This document shows, in pieces, positions 9,156 to 17,955 of a stretch of 64,000 nt of DNA. The notes beneath the pieces are model-generated. The model did no database searches. It was not told the DNA's origin and saw only the letters and a list, made by a program, of their open reading frames with translations. The stretch's first letter is position 1. Each line of letters starts with the position of its first letter. Position numbers and translations under genes: made by a program. Source of the stretch: Firmicutes bacterium HGW-Firmicutes-8 (GTDB taxonomy: Bacteria; Bacillota; Thermincolia; Thermincolales; UBA2595); the NCBI GenBank assembly GCA_002840165.1, contig PGZN01000002.1:40103-104102 (forward strand). The letters are read 5' to 3'.

Positions 9156-9591
9156 GTGGGGTACTCCTTATAAGTAGTTGCTAGGTGCTAGGTGCTAGTT
9201 CCTAGTTGCTAGTTAGTATGATTCATTTTAGGAGATGCCTCTTTCCGCATTGAGCGGAACGAGGTTCAAAGGTTGGTTTGCTCCCTTCGGTCGCAAATCT
9301 TCCGATTTTACAAAAACAGCATCACTGAACATACAAAAGTATTTAATATAAGATTAGTTTTCTACCAACCTTACTTGTACCTATTAGTTAACGCTAGAGC
9401 AAATCCTTTACTCGCAAGTAGTAGACGGATCCGTAAGCCACTATAGCGGAACGGCTTCGCAGCCAACCCTTCGTGTCGCAAGCGCACAGCATTTTTTCAC
9501 AGGCTTTAGCAACTAGCAACTAGCAACTAGCAACTAGCAACTAGCAACTAGCAACTAGCAACTATAATTATATTATTTCCCCAGCCAAAAT
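9156..9591. repeat. Intergenic heptamer-armed element C
   Basis: The clearest member of the element family. The left arm (about 9173-9220) has GTTGCTA/GGTGCTA/GTTCCTA heptamers. The right arm (about 9508-9564) is about eight copies of AACTAGC, the inverse of the left unit, so the whole is a ~390-bp inverted repeat with a ~290-bp core. The core at 9238-9306 is the reverse complement of the element-B block: hairpin CCGCATTGAGCGG flanked by CCTCTTT/GAACGAGG, then GGTTGGTTTGC..GCAAATC. It lies between the radical SAM start and the M23 terminator. No coding potential is seen. Confidence 0.85.
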
Positions 9592-9615
9592 AAAAGAGCA
9601 GGTTTTCGCCTGCCC
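9592..9615 (-). terminator. Terminator of the LysM/M23 gene
   Basis: Minus strand GCAGG-CGAAAA-CCTGC followed by TCTTTTATTTT, immediately after the stop codon. Short stem with a T-rich tail. Confidence 0.75.
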
Positions 9616-10508
9616 TACAGTTTCGTGTCATCTTTAGTTAGGTAATCCTCCGGGTTTTGGGGGACCCCTTTATATCGCAGTTCCAAATGCAGGTGAGGGC
9701 CTGTGGAGTATCCCGTGCTGCCTACCAGGGCTATAACCTGGCCTTTTTCAACATAATCGCCGGGCGAAACCTTGAGTTTTGACGCATGAGCATATAAACT
9801 GCTCCTCCCCCGGCTGTGTTTTATTATAACGGTATTTCCGTATATACCCCGTTCACCGGCAAAAACAACTTTTCCATCGTCAACAGCCTTGATAAATCTG
9901 CCCTCATCTGCCGCAATATCCAATCCATGATGCAGCTTGCCATCCCTCATTCCAAAAACAGATGTCACTGTCCCAGTTACCGGCCACAACCACCGATCTG
10001 ACACACTGGCTGCCCGGTCGTCAAACCTGTGGTTTGGCTCTGACCCGCTGACCGTTACAACAATTGTCTGTCCGGCAAGTAGAATATGGCCGACTCCTTG
10101 TCCGTTCTTGTAAACAAGGTCTTCTACTGTTGTATTATACTTACGGGCTACTCCCCACAAAGTATCACCCTGTTTAACCTCATAGAACATTTCTTCTCCG
10201 GCCGGGATATACAATTTCACGTCTTCTAATAAAACATTGTCTGGTTCCAGGTCATTGGCGTCGGCTAATAAGTTTACTTCCAGATTATATTTTCCGGCTA
10301 TTGACCATAAGCAGTCGCCTTTTTGTACAGTGTAATAAACCGGCAATGCCTGATTAACCGCCAGTTTCGGGCCTTCCGGGATCTCATCAGCCCATACCCT
10401 GTAATCACCGGCAGCCGAATAATTACCGGAAATCGCAAAAACGGCTACCAGTATCAATAGAACTATCTGTTTAATCCTTCTGTTTTGATAAATATTTTTT
10501 ATAGACAT
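9615..10508 (-). CDS. Secreted LysM / M23 peptidoglycan endopeptidase
   Basis: 297-aa exported cell-wall protein. An N-terminal hydrophobic segment (about 10-30) acts as signal or anchor. Two LysM repeats follow (YYTVQKGDCLWSIAGKYN and FYEVKQGDTLWGVARKYN, about 45-135). A C-terminal M23 domain has zinc-site motifs HHGLDIA, YAHAS and HLHLEL. All M23 ligands are present, so it should cut peptide cross-links. The ATG (MSIKNIY) has GGAGGG 10 nt upstream; a TTG six codons earlier overlaps that site and is unlikely. It has its own terminator and is bracketed by elements C and D. Confidence 0.92.
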   Translation of the reverse strand: MSIKNIYQNRRIKQIVLLILVAVFAISGNYSAAGDYRVWADEIPEGPKLAVNQALPVYYTVQKGDCLWSIAGKYNLEVNLLADANDLEPDNVLLEDVKLYIPAGEEMFYEVKQGDTLWGVARKYNTTVEDLVYKNGQGVGHILLAGQTIVVTVSGSEPNHRFDDRAASVSDRWLWPVTGTVTSVFGMRDGKLHHGLDIAADEGRFIKAVDDGKVVFAGERGIYGNTVIIKHSRGRSSLYAHASKLKVSPGDYVEKGQVIALVGSTGYSTGPHLHLELRYKGVPQNPEDYLTKDDTKL

Positions 10509-10825
10509 ACTGTATTTTCCCTCCAAAAATGATTACCGTTTTATTATTGCCCCCAATCAAACAGTTTAAACCAAAAAAAATACAGCAACTAGGTGACAGA
10601 TAGTGGTGAGTGGTGAGTGGTGAGTGATCTAGGATTGATGTCTGACCTTGCTAAAGGAGAAAATCCGAGTTGCGGGCGTTGACTAAAATTAAAAGGTTCG
10701 CGCTTAAGCGCGAACCAACCGTTTTGCCTCGTTCCGCTCAATGCGGAACGAGGCATCTCTTCACAATGAATCATGGCACTTTGCACTAACCACTAACCAC
10801 TCTCCACTCTCCACTCTCCACTGAT
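10509..10825. repeat. Intergenic heptamer-armed element D
   Basis: The 317-bp gap between rho and the M23 gene. The left arm (about 10596-10628) is GTGGTGA heptamers. The right arm (about 10776-10823) is CTAACCA then CTCCACT heptamers, approximately the inverse, ending next to the rho stop codon. The core at 10692-10754 carries GGTTCGCG CTTAAG CGCGAACC, then AACCGTTTTG and CCTCGTTCCGC TCAAT GCGGAACGAGG. Relative to elements B and C the first stem has C-G where they have T-A, a compensatory change. Confidence 0.83.
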
Positions 10826-12082
10826 TTAAACTACTCTGCTCAAATCAGCTGTTTTCAGCAGGAGTTCCCTGTTTGATTTCGTTTTTCTCATTACCTCATT
10901 TAGAAGTTCAATTGCTTCTGTGGCAGTTGACTGGTTAAAAGTTTTCCGGAAGCTCCACATTATTTCCATTTCTTCTTTACTTAACAACAGGTCTTCTTTC
11001 CTCGTACCTGACCGTTTGATATCAATAGCCGGGAAGATCCGGCGGTCTGCCATTTTCCGGTCCAGGATAAGTTCCATATTCCCGGTCCCTTTGAACTCTT
11101 CAAAAATAACATCATCCATACGGCTGCCGGTTTCCACAAGTGCGGTGGCCAAAATGGTCAGGCTGCCGCCCCCTTCAATATTCCTGGCCGCACCGAGGAA
11201 CCTCTTCGGTTTATGCAGAGCGCTTGGGTCCACACCACCGGATAAAGTCCTGCCGCTCGGTGGTTCCACAAGGTTGTATGCCCTGGCAAGTCTCGTAATG
11301 CTGTCCAGCAGTATTACTACATCGTTTTTATGTTCGACTAACCGCTTAGCCCGCTCCAGAACCATTTCGGCAACTTTAACATGATTATCGGCAGGTTCGT
11401 CAAAAGTTGAACTAATTACTTCACCTTTAACTGACCTCTGCATATCTGTAACTTCTTCCGGGCGTTCATCTATTAATAGTACAATTAATTTTATATCGGG
11501 ATAATTCGTCGTAATACTGTTGGCGATTTGTTTGAGCAGGACGGTTTTACCGGCTTTCGGGGGGGATACGATGAGGCCTCTCTGCCCCTTCCCTAAAGGG
11601 GCCACCAGGTCGATAACCCTCGTTACAGCTAACTCGGGGCCGACCTCCAGATTAATCCGCTGGTTGGGATATATTGGGGTGAGGGCATCAAAGTGTATTC
11701 GGTGGACTGCCTGTTCAACCCCCAGTGAATTAATTTTCTCCACTCTTAGCAGGGCAAAGTACCTTTCGCTGTCTCTGGGAGGTCTGACCTGCCCTCCCAC
11801 CAAGTCCCCGGTCCTGAGAGCAAACCTGCGGATCTGGGAAGGTGATACGTAAATATCCTCATAACTCGGAACATAACTAACAGGGCGTAGAAATCCATAC
11901 CCATCCGGAAGAATCTCTAACACCCCTTCTGCAGTTAAGGTTTGATCCTGAGCTGTTTTAATCTTTGTAATCTCAAAAACCAGTTCCGTTTTTCTTAGCT
12001 TATAATACCCCGGAATTTCGAGATGTCTCGCCATCTCATAAAGTTCTACCATCGTTTTGGTCTCCAGTGCGGAATTCCCCAA
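10826..12082 (-). CDS. rho: Transcription termination factor Rho
   Basis: Hexameric RNA-dependent ATPase that ends transcription at unstructured C-rich RNA. The 418-aa protein has the N-terminal Rho_N helix-extended-loop-helix (about 5-45), a cold-shock-like RNA-binding domain with GYGFLR (61-66), Walker [10 protein letters not shown] (172-180), [11 protein letters not shown] and [15 protein letters not shown] (Walker B), and the Q/R-loop region. The start is TTG (MGNSALETK) with GGAGGGAG about 7 nt upstream. Firmicutes Rho is usually non-essential; here it lies beside repeat elements that end genes, a suggestive but unproven link. Confidence 0.97.
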   Translation of the reverse strand: MGNSALETKTMVELYEMARHLEIPGYYKLRKTELVFEITKIKTAQDQTLTAEGVLEILPDGYGFLRPVSYVPSYEDIYVSPSQIRRFALRTGDLVGGQVRPPRDSERYFALLRVEKINSLGVEQAVHRIHFDALTPIYPNQRINLEVGPELAVTRVIDLVAPLGKGQRGLIVSPPKAGKTVLLKQIANSITTNYPDIKLIVLLIDERPEEVTDMQRSVKGEVISSTFDEPADNHVKVAEMVLERAKRLVEHKNDVVILLDSITRLARAYNLVEPPSGRTLSGGVDPSALHKPKRFLGAARNIEGGGSLTILATALVETGSRMDDVIFEEFKGTGNMELILDRKMADRRIFPAIDIKRSGTRKEDLLLSKEEMEIMWSFRKTFNQSTATEAIELLNEVMRKTKSNRELLLKTADLSRVV

Positions 12083-12174
12083 AAACTCTCCCTCCTATTA
12101 CAGTAATACCTGTATTGTATCCCGATGGTAGAAAGCTTATTCACTGGAGCTTTAAAAAAGTCTTCCGGCGGCAA

Positions 12175-12651
12175 TTATTTTACTTTTTTGCGTTTGAGCT
12201 TTTCAAGCCTCACTCTCAGCAGGTAATAAACTGCAAGATAAGAGATAATGAAAACCACCAGGCCGTCTATAATACCAGCCATTAAATACGGGACTCCTCT
12301 GGACAGTATACTGTTGACAATTCTTTCTAAAAAGCTTACCCCAGACGAATGGGGCATGATTATTCTATTAATCACCGGAAACGCGGAAACAATAACTAAT
12401 TGCACATAGATGTTTATCATCACAATAAACGGGAAAAAGGGTTTTAGCGCCGTTGCCGACATTACGGCTGCCAGGCTGTTAATCTTTAGGATGCGGGCCA
12501 CGACAAATGCTACAAAAATGCTGACTAGAGGTATTGGCACAGCAAAATCCATCGCCAAACCCAGACCTACGCCCTGGGCCACCTTTGATGGGGCATCCTT
12601 TAACCGGATCATTCTGTAATATTGATACTTCAGGTATCTGTTTAGACGCAA
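12175..12651 (-). CDS. DUF2062 membrane protein (second of a pair)
   Basis: Small polytopic membrane protein, 158 aa, of the DUF2062 family. It shows the family signature of a short basic N-terminus, then GVGLGLAMDFAVPIPLVSIFVAF (read in parts), followed by hydrophobic stretches near 55-95 and 125-150. The best start is a TTG with AGGGGG 8 nt upstream, which overlaps the stop of the upstream DUF2062 gene by 10 nt; a longer form starting at 12684 is possible. It shares the basic N-terminus, SPSK/APSK motif and family fold with its neighbour, so the two look like an old tandem duplication whose products may pair. Function unknown. Confidence 0.8.
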   Translation of the reverse strand: MRLNRYLKYQYYRMIRLKDAPSKVAQGVGLGLAMDFAVPIPLVSIFVAFVVARILKINSLAAVMSATALKPFFPFIVMINIYVQLVIVSAFPVINRIIMPHSSGVSFLERIVNSILSRGVPYLMAGIIDGLVVFIISYLAVYYLLRVRLEKLKRKKVK

Positions 12652-13124
12652 TTCCGTTTCCCCCTGCTTTTGCTCACCAACCACTTGAGAATGGAAAGCC
12701 GATAACGTTCTACAATAAAATTAATGAATATATACAAGATTGTACCCAAAATTATACTGTTAACTATCGCCCCGGTAAAAAATACCTTTCCAATATCCGC
12801 CATAGTCGACAGCTTGGGGTCCATTAACGCCTTCCAGACGTGGTGTACATTTTGGGTCCGGCTCGTCCACAGGAGATGTCCGGTGAGCAAATTCAAATAG
12901 AAAAATACCGGAAATAAAGGCTTGAAAATAATATCCCCCAGCAGTCCTGCCGGGATACTGGCTAAAATGATTCCAGCAGCAAGACCAGCCAGAGGAACTC
13001 CAAACCCGAAGGTAGGATAAAAATTCACACAAGCTCCTACGGCAAAACCGAGGGCCAGCTTACTTGGAGACCCTTTTAACCTAAGGAATTTGATCAAGTT
13101 ATATTTCAGCTGTCTTTTGAACAC
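12642..13124 (-). CDS. DUF2062 membrane protein (first of a pair)
   Basis: 160-aa membrane protein with the DUF2062 motif KGSPSKLALGFAVGACVNFYP followed by TFGFGVPLAGLAAGI (signature Gly-rich first membrane segment, about 20-50) and further hydrophobic segments to residue 140. The start is a GTG preceded by GGAGG. It overlaps the next DUF2062 gene, indicating a two-gene operon upstream of rho. The family is widespread in membranes, with no established reaction. Confidence 0.82.
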   Translation of the reverse strand: MFKRQLKYNLIKFLRLKGSPSKLALGFAVGACVNFYPTFGFGVPLAGLAAGIILASIPAGLLGDIIFKPLFPVFFYLNLLTGHLLWTSRTQNVHHVWKALMDPKLSTMADIGKVFFTGAIVNSIILGTILYIFINFIVERYRLSILKWLVSKSRGKRNCV

Positions 13125-13161
13125 ATTTCCTCCAGACTTAAGCCTGTTACCCTAAATCAAA

Positions 13162-13218
13162 TAAAAAACCTTCCACCTTAACTAATGCCTTCTCTAATAC
13201 ACAGTTAAGCAGAAGGTT
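13162..13218 (-). terminator. Terminator downstream of glpX
   Basis: Minus strand: AACCTTC-TG-CTTAACT pairs with AGTTAAG-GTG-GAAGGTT across a 19-nt loop, followed directly by TTTTATTTG. It is a long bipartite stem with a good T-run, so glpX transcription should end before the DUF2062 genes. Confidence 0.85.
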
Positions 13219-13262
13219 ATTAAATTTAGTATATCATTGCCAATTTTAACCGTCAAGATGCA

Positions 13263-14228
13263 CTACCTTCTATATGTAAAGGGCTTGATATCCAACCTGT
13301 GAATGGCATCGATAAACCGCAGGGTCCCGGTCACAGACCGCATAACTACGGTATGAGTTCTGGCTCCGTTGCCAAAGAACCTGACACCCTGGACCAAATC
13401 TCCGTCTGTTATTCCGGTAGCTGCAAACACAACATCATCAGTCTTGACTAGGTCATCCATTGTTAACAGCCTTTTTATATCTCCGATGCCGAGTTTTTTG
13501 GCCCTTTCCACATCCTCATCATCTTCCGGCCATAAGCGGCCCTGCATCTCCCCGCCCAGGCACTTTAATGCTGCGGCGGCTACTACTCCTTCCGGGGCTC
13601 CACCGACTCCCAAAAGCAGATCAACTCCGGTCCCGCCCATTGCGGCAGCAACGGCAGGAGCCACATCACCGTCCTGAATTAACTGGATTCGGGCGCCGGA
13701 AGCACGGACCTCGTTAATAATCTTTTCATGTCTCGGCCTATTGAGGATAACAACTGTTAAGTCCTCAAGTTCCTTGTCATTGGCTTCTGCTACTGCTCTT
13801 AAATTTTCAATGACAGGCGCGTCAAGATGTATCCGTCCTTTAGCCTTTGGCCCCACAGCGATCTTATCCATGTACATATCCGGGGCATGCAGGAATCCTC
13901 CTGTTTCGGAAGCAGCCAGTACGGCTATAGCATTATTTAATCCCCTGGCCACGTTGTTAGTACCCTCTACCGGGTCGACAGCTATATCTACCTTAGGGTC
14001 CACACCGGCCCCTACTTTTTCTCCTATAAACAGCATAGGAGCTTCGTCCATCTCGCCCTCCCCGATAACGACTGTTCCATCAATCTGGACGGTACTGAAA
14101 ACAGCTCTCATCGCTACAACCGCCGCATCATCTGCCGCGTCCTTGTCTCCCCTGCCCATCCATCTGGCCGCCGCTATAGCCGCCGCTTCAGTTACACGGG
14201 CAAACTCCATTGTCAGTTCCCGGATCAA
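13263..14228 (-). CDS. glpX: Fructose-1,6-bisphosphatase class II
   Basis: Gluconeogenic hydrolysis of fructose-1,6-bisphosphate. The 321-aa protein opens with RELTMEFARVTEAAA, the family start, and has the metal-site series VVIGEGEMDEAPML, DIAVDPVEGTNN and VGGAPEGVVAAAAL. A TTG start 7 nt after a G-run gives the usual GlpX N-terminus; the longer reading upstream runs through the ribosome site. Its neighbours fsa and fba also act on fructose phosphates, so the block serves gluconeogenesis or pentose recycling. Confidence 0.95.
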   Translation of the reverse strand: MIRELTMEFARVTEAAAIAAARWMGRGDKDAADDAAVVAMRAVFSTVQIDGTVVIGEGEMDEAPMLFIGEKVGAGVDPKVDIAVDPVEGTNNVARGLNNAIAVLAASETGGFLHAPDMYMDKIAVGPKAKGRIHLDAPVIENLRAVAEANDKELEDLTVVILNRPRHEKIINEVRASGARIQLIQDGDVAPAVAAAMGGTGVDLLLGVGGAPEGVVAAAALKCLGGEMQGRLWPEDDEDVERAKKLGIGDIKRLLTMDDLVKTDDVVFAATGITDGDLVQGVRFFGNGARTHTVVMRSVTGTLRFIDAIHRLDIKPFTYRR

Positions 14229-14342
14229 GATTAATCCCCCCCGCAAATAGTTAATAGTATAGCACGATGTAAATATTGTGCTATGCTGTTATCTTTCTTT
14301 CTACTTTATATGCACTTATTCCTGCCCGGAGAACCGAAAAAA

Positions 14343-14990
14343 CTATTTGTTTTTCACTGTTTCCCAATCAGCCAAAAACTTGTCGATACCTATGTCGGTA
14401 AGAGCATGTTTCGTCATCTGCATAATAATTTTGAATGGTATTGTAGAAATATGGGCACCTGCTTTTGCGGCTTCGGTAACATGGATAGGATGCCTAATGC
14501 TGGCTGCAATAATCTGGGTATTAAAACCGTAAATTTCATAAATATGCACGATTTCCCTGACCAAGTCCATACCATTTTGGCCGATATCATCAAGCCTGCC
14601 AACGAAGGGACTGACAAACGTGGCCCCGGCCAGAGCGGCTAATAAGGCTTGGTTAGCAGAGAATATCAGGGTAACGTTAGTCTTTATCTTTTTTCCGGAC
14701 AGTATTTTTGTGGCTGTCAAACCCTCTGCCGTCATGGGAACCTTGATTACAATATTAGGGTGAATCTGGGCTAGTTCCTCTGCTTCTCTAACCATTCCCT
14801 CGGCATCGGGGCTAATTACTTCTGCACTTATCGGCCCGTTAACAATTTCACATATCTCTTTCACAACCTCTTTAAAATTGCGTCCTTCTTTGGCAATCAA
14901 TGATGGGTTGGTAGTAACCCCACTGACAACTCCCAGCCGGCTGGCTTTTTTTATTTCTTCAATGTTTGCTGTGTCAATAAATATTTTCAT
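14343..14990 (-). CDS. fsa: Transaldolase-like protein (fructose-6-phosphate aldolase family)
   Basis: 215-aa short transaldolase of the TalC/FSA/MipB family. It opens [16 protein letters not shown] with the conserved Asp, followed by [13 protein letters not shown]. The Schiff-base lysine is in [11 protein letters not shown] (near residue 84). [13 protein letters not shown] matches the phosphate-binding end. These short proteins act as transaldolases or as F6P aldolases; sequence alone does not decide. AGGAGG lies 11 nt before the ATG. Between fba and glpX, in the order typical of Bacillus-like genomes. Confidence 0.93.
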   Translation of the reverse strand: MKIFIDTANIEEIKKASRLGVVSGVTTNPSLIAKEGRNFKEVVKEICEIVNGPISAEVISPDAEGMVREAEELAQIHPNIVIKVPMTAEGLTATKILSGKKIKTNVTLIFSANQALLAALAGATFVSPFVGRLDDIGQNGMDLVREIVHIYEIYGFNTQIIAASIRHPIHVTEAAKAGAHISTIPFKIIMQMTKHALTDIGIDKFLADWETVKNK

Positions 14991-15030
14991 AAAGTTCTAA
15001 ACCTCCTGTATAAATTTGGTATCTTGATTA

Positions 15031-15061
15031 ACAAAGAGGCTGCCTGTTTAGACAGCCTCTC
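15031..15061 (-). terminator. Terminator of fba
   Basis: Minus strand GAGGCTG / CAGCCTC, with TCTAAACAGG between the arms, followed by TTTGTT. It lies seven bases after the fba stop. Confidence 0.8.
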
Positions 15062-15067
15062 CAATCA

Positions 15068-15922
15068 CTACGCTTTCCCCGAACTACCGAATAATCTTAT
15101 CTTCTCCCTGATAATTTCTATAGCAGCTGCGCGGGCCGGTCCAAGCATCTTCCGCGGGTCAATCTCCTTAGCGTCTTTGTTGAGGACATCACGAGCTCCC
15201 TGAACAAAGGCTTCCCGAATGTTTGTATCAATGTTAACCTTCCGGACCCCGAGTTTAATTGCTTTGGCAATGGCCTCATCGGGGACACCGGAGGAACCGT
15301 GCAGAACAATAGGAATATTGACCAATGACCTAATCTTTTCCAACCTCGGAAAATCAAGTTCCGGAATACCTTTATATTGACCGTGGGCTGTACCAATAGC
15401 TACTGCCAAGGCATCCACACCCGTACGCTCAACAAATTCCTTGGCTTCTTCGGGTTTTGTAAAAAGGGCGTCCCTTTGATTAACATGAATATCATCCTCT
15501 GTCCCGCCGATTTTACCCAATTCAGCCTCAACAGAAACGCCAACCGCCCTCGCTACTGCAATTACCCGGTTAGTTAACTCAATGTTTTCTTCAAAAGGCA
15601 GTTTCGACCCGTCGATCATAACAGAACTGAAACCCTTTCGAATACACATCATTACCTGTTCAAAACTGGTCCCGTGGTCTAAATGAAGGGCAACCGGGAC
15701 AGAAGCATTCTCGGCTGCAATATTAGCCAGGGCCGTTATATATTCAATCCCGGCATACTTTATCGCTCCCTGGCTGGCCTGCATTATTACAGGTGATCTT
15801 TCGGCCTCCGCGGCAGCTATAATAGCCTGAACTATTTCCATATTATTGCAGTTGAAGGCTCCTACAGCATACCCACCTTCTTCCGCTTTCTTCAATAGGT
15901 CACTAATTGGTACAAGAGACAT
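15068..15922 (-). CDS. fba: Fructose-1,6-bisphosphate aldolase, class II
   Basis: Zinc-dependent aldolase, 284 aa. Opens MSLVPISDLLKKAEEGGYAVGAFN. It carries the zinc ligand motif LHLDHGTSFE (about 80-89), SVMIDGSKLPFEENI, AVAIGTAHGQYKG with the second His, and VLHGSSGVPD with the third His. The ATG is preceded by AAGGAGG. It probably works with glpX and fsa in both glycolysis and gluconeogenesis. Confidence 0.96.
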   Translation of the reverse strand: MSLVPISDLLKKAEEGGYAVGAFNCNNMEIVQAIIAAAEAERSPVIMQASQGAIKYAGIEYITALANIAAENASVPVALHLDHGTSFEQVMMCIRKGFSSVMIDGSKLPFEENIELTNRVIAVARAVGVSVEAELGKIGGTEDDIHVNQRDALFTKPEEAKEFVERTGVDALAVAIGTAHGQYKGIPELDFPRLEKIRSLVNIPIVLHGSSGVPDEAIAKAIKLGVRKVNIDTNIREAFVQGARDVLNKDAKEIDPRKMLGPARAAAIEIIREKIRLFGSSGKA

Positions 15923-15985
15923 CAGTTATCCTCCTTAAATAATTATTTTTCTTAATTCTATCTGCGGCCTTACAGCGGCCGCGTT

Positions 15986-16669
15986 TTAATGCTTTGTGCG
16001 TTTGGTGGTCTTCTTTTTAGGCTTTTTGCTCTTATTCATATTATCAAGAGATTTAAAACCATTTTTCACCAGTTCAATTTTTTTGATTCCTTTGACCCTG
16101 CTCAAATCTTCTTCACTTTCGGCATAAACTATACTTACTGTCTTGCAGTCTTTGCACTGAAGCTCAATCCGGTCCGGAAATATATCGATTTCAATTTGGT
16201 AGCTCCCGCATTCACAGTAAAGGAACCCCTCTTCCGCGATGTCATGTAGACAGTTGAGAATCTCGAACATTATCTCCGGGTTAAAAAAATAGTCATCGTA
16301 ACCAAGCTCGTTGACTAGAGATTCAAGGTTATGTTCATAATTGTCAACTACAGTCCGCACTTTTTCATCAGGACCAAAAAAACCCAACTCAACATTAGTA
16401 TCATTGCAGTAAAAGAATGTAACATCATCAGACCAAAGCTGTTTAGCCTTATAATACACCAAATGGTTTGTTTCACAGAGGACACACGGCGCCTGCAGCC
16501 AGTATTGCTGGCGATTTTTAGTCCCAATAGTAAGTTTGGGGGCTCCACAGGAACATGTAGTTTTGACACTTTTTGACCCCGCAAAGGCAAAACGGGAAAT
16601 TGAGTGAAAGTCCAACTTCCCACATGACGGGCAGCGCATTGCAACAACAACTTCGGTGGCTACAATCAT
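15986..16669 (-). CDS. Conserved zinc-ribbon protein of unknown function
   Basis: 227-aa soluble protein that I do not recognise as a named family. It has several CxxC-type pairs: CPSCG near residue 13, CSCG near 39, CVLC near 62, CECG near 152 and CKDC near 173. The last pair could build a second zinc ribbon. The C-terminal 25 residues are very Lys-rich (KKPKKKTTKRTKH), suggesting nucleic-acid or acidic-protein contact. GGGGG lies 6 nt upstream of the ATG. It stands between spo0F and fba; no operon partner is obvious. Confidence 0.75.
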   Translation of the reverse strand: MIVATEVVVAMRCPSCGKLDFHSISRFAFAGSKSVKTTCSCGAPKLTIGTKNRQQYWLQAPCVLCETNHLVYYKAKQLWSDDVTFFYCNDTNVELGFFGPDEKVRTVVDNYEHNLESLVNELGYDDYFFNPEIMFEILNCLHDIAEEGFLYCECGSYQIEIDIFPDRIELQCKDCKTVSIVYAESEEDLSRVKGIKKIELVKNGFKSLDNMNKSKKPKKKTTKRTKH

Positions 16670-16774
16670 CGTAAACCCCCCTCTTGTATTTTTACTTCGC
16701 CGCCGAAAATAAAATTCCTCTTTTTATCAAGAGTCGTTCCTCGCTACATCCGCCATTCCGTTGCTTTTAAAGAC

Positions 16775-17158
16775 TTATCCCGTCTGGTTTTTCCGGTTTT
16801 CGTCAAGCACCTTTTTAACAAGTTCCCTTAATTCATTGATATCAAAAGGCTTTGTCACATATTCCTTGACACCGAGCTTCATAGCCTCGGCAACTATTTC
16901 CAGTTCTCCGTAAGCTGTCATCATAATGACCAGGATGGAACCGTTGATTTTTTTTATTTCATGTAGGGCTTCAAGCCCATTCATGCCTGGCATTTTCATA
17001 TCCATGAGAATAATATCAGGCATGTCTGCTTTGACTTTTTCCAGGGCTTCATGTCCACTCCCGGCAAGGACAACTTCATAATCTCCTTCGTTGAAAGCCT
17101 CAAATAGCAGTCTTCTTACTCCCATTTGGTCATCAACGACAAGTAATTTAGCTGTCAC
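16775..17158 (-). CDS. spo0F: Spo0F-like single-domain response regulator
   Basis: 127-aa stand-alone receiver, the phosphorelay intermediate in sporulation initiation. Acid pocket VVDD at residues 7-10, phosphoacceptor Asp in LMDMKMPG near residue 54, the Thr of MMTAYG and the Lys of TKPFD are all present, and there is no output domain. The start is GTG (MTAKLLVVDD) with GGGGGAG upstream. Nearby fba matches the Bacillus spo0F-fba order, which supports Spo0F rather than a chemotaxis CheY. The kinase is not adjacent; the orphan kinase at 33 kb is one candidate donor by inference. Confidence 0.85.
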   Translation of the reverse strand: MTAKLLVVDDQMGVRRLLFEAFNEGDYEVVLAGSGHEALEKVKADMPDIILMDMKMPGMNGLEALHEIKKINGSILVIMMTAYGELEIVAEAMKLGVKEYVTKPFDINELRELVKKVLDENRKNQTG

Positions 17159-17293
17159 AACGATCTCCCCCTCTCCACAGAGGAGTATTCGAGACGAAAC
17201 AAATTTTTCCTTCTTTATATAACAATAAATAAGTCGTCATATTCCGTCAACATTTTACACAGGGGGCTGACATATCCTGCCAGGCATACAATA

Positions 17294-17941
17294 TTAAGAC
17301 ATCCCCCCCGCTATTGGGTAAACTAACCCAAGCAAAACCGCTGTAAGAATAACTATAATTCCCATCAGGATACCAACTGGGATAACAAGAATGGCAATCG
17401 CTTTCCCCGTAGGAATTCGCTGCACTTCCCTCAGACCAATAACGAGTAAGATAGCTGACCAGATAATGACCCCGAGAGACCCTGCCACGCTCAGGAACCT
17501 GCCGGTAAAAGTGCCGGCCGCAAAATAACTGATTATCTGGAGAGGAATAATCAGGACCCTCGGAATATCCGCGAATGCTAAAACAGTTAACACCCCCGTG
17601 GCCCGGCCCGTCCCCCCCATAAACTCGGCTGTGAGTTGAAAAACCCCGGCCTGCACAAACCAGCCAAGAAAAGCCAGAATAATGCTGACAAGACCAAGGT
17701 ACGGTCCGGCCTTCGTTAGAATGTCGGCAAATTCCGGCGGGAGGTTCGAGACTTCCGGAGGAACCAGATTCTTCACGAGCGAAGTGAGAACGGCGACCCC
17801 CGAAAAAACAATAAATCCGTAAAACAATGGTGGTTCCTGGGACATCCTGCGGAAAGCAGCTGTCGGGGCAAATATAACACCATATAATAATTCTACCAAA
17901 CCCGGATAAGTAGTTTCTTTATCCTGTTCTAAATCACTCAT
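17294..17941 (-). CDS. Yip1-domain membrane protein
   Basis: 215-aa polytopic membrane protein. After a short acidic N-terminus comes YGVIFAPTAAFRRM, typical of bacterial Yip1-family starts, then five hydrophobic segments, with conserved FADIPRVLI and RVPTGKA-like RIPTGKAIAI. I choose the ATG of MSDLEQ because GGAGG lies 8 nt upstream; the earlier ATG overlaps that site. The gap to sppA is 14 nt, so they form an operon. The family has no settled biochemical role; a link to membrane protein handling is only suggested by sppA. Confidence 0.82.
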   Translation of the reverse strand: MSDLEQDKETTYPGLVELLYGVIFAPTAAFRRMSQEPPLFYGFIVFSGVAVLTSLVKNLVPPEVSNLPPEFADILTKAGPYLGLVSIILAFLGWFVQAGVFQLTAEFMGGTGRATGVLTVLAFADIPRVLIIPLQIISYFAAGTFTGRFLSVAGSLGVIIWSAILLVIGLREVQRIPTGKAIAILVIPVGILMGIIVILTAVLLGLVYPIAGGMS

Positions 17942-17955
17942 TCGGCTGACCTCCA

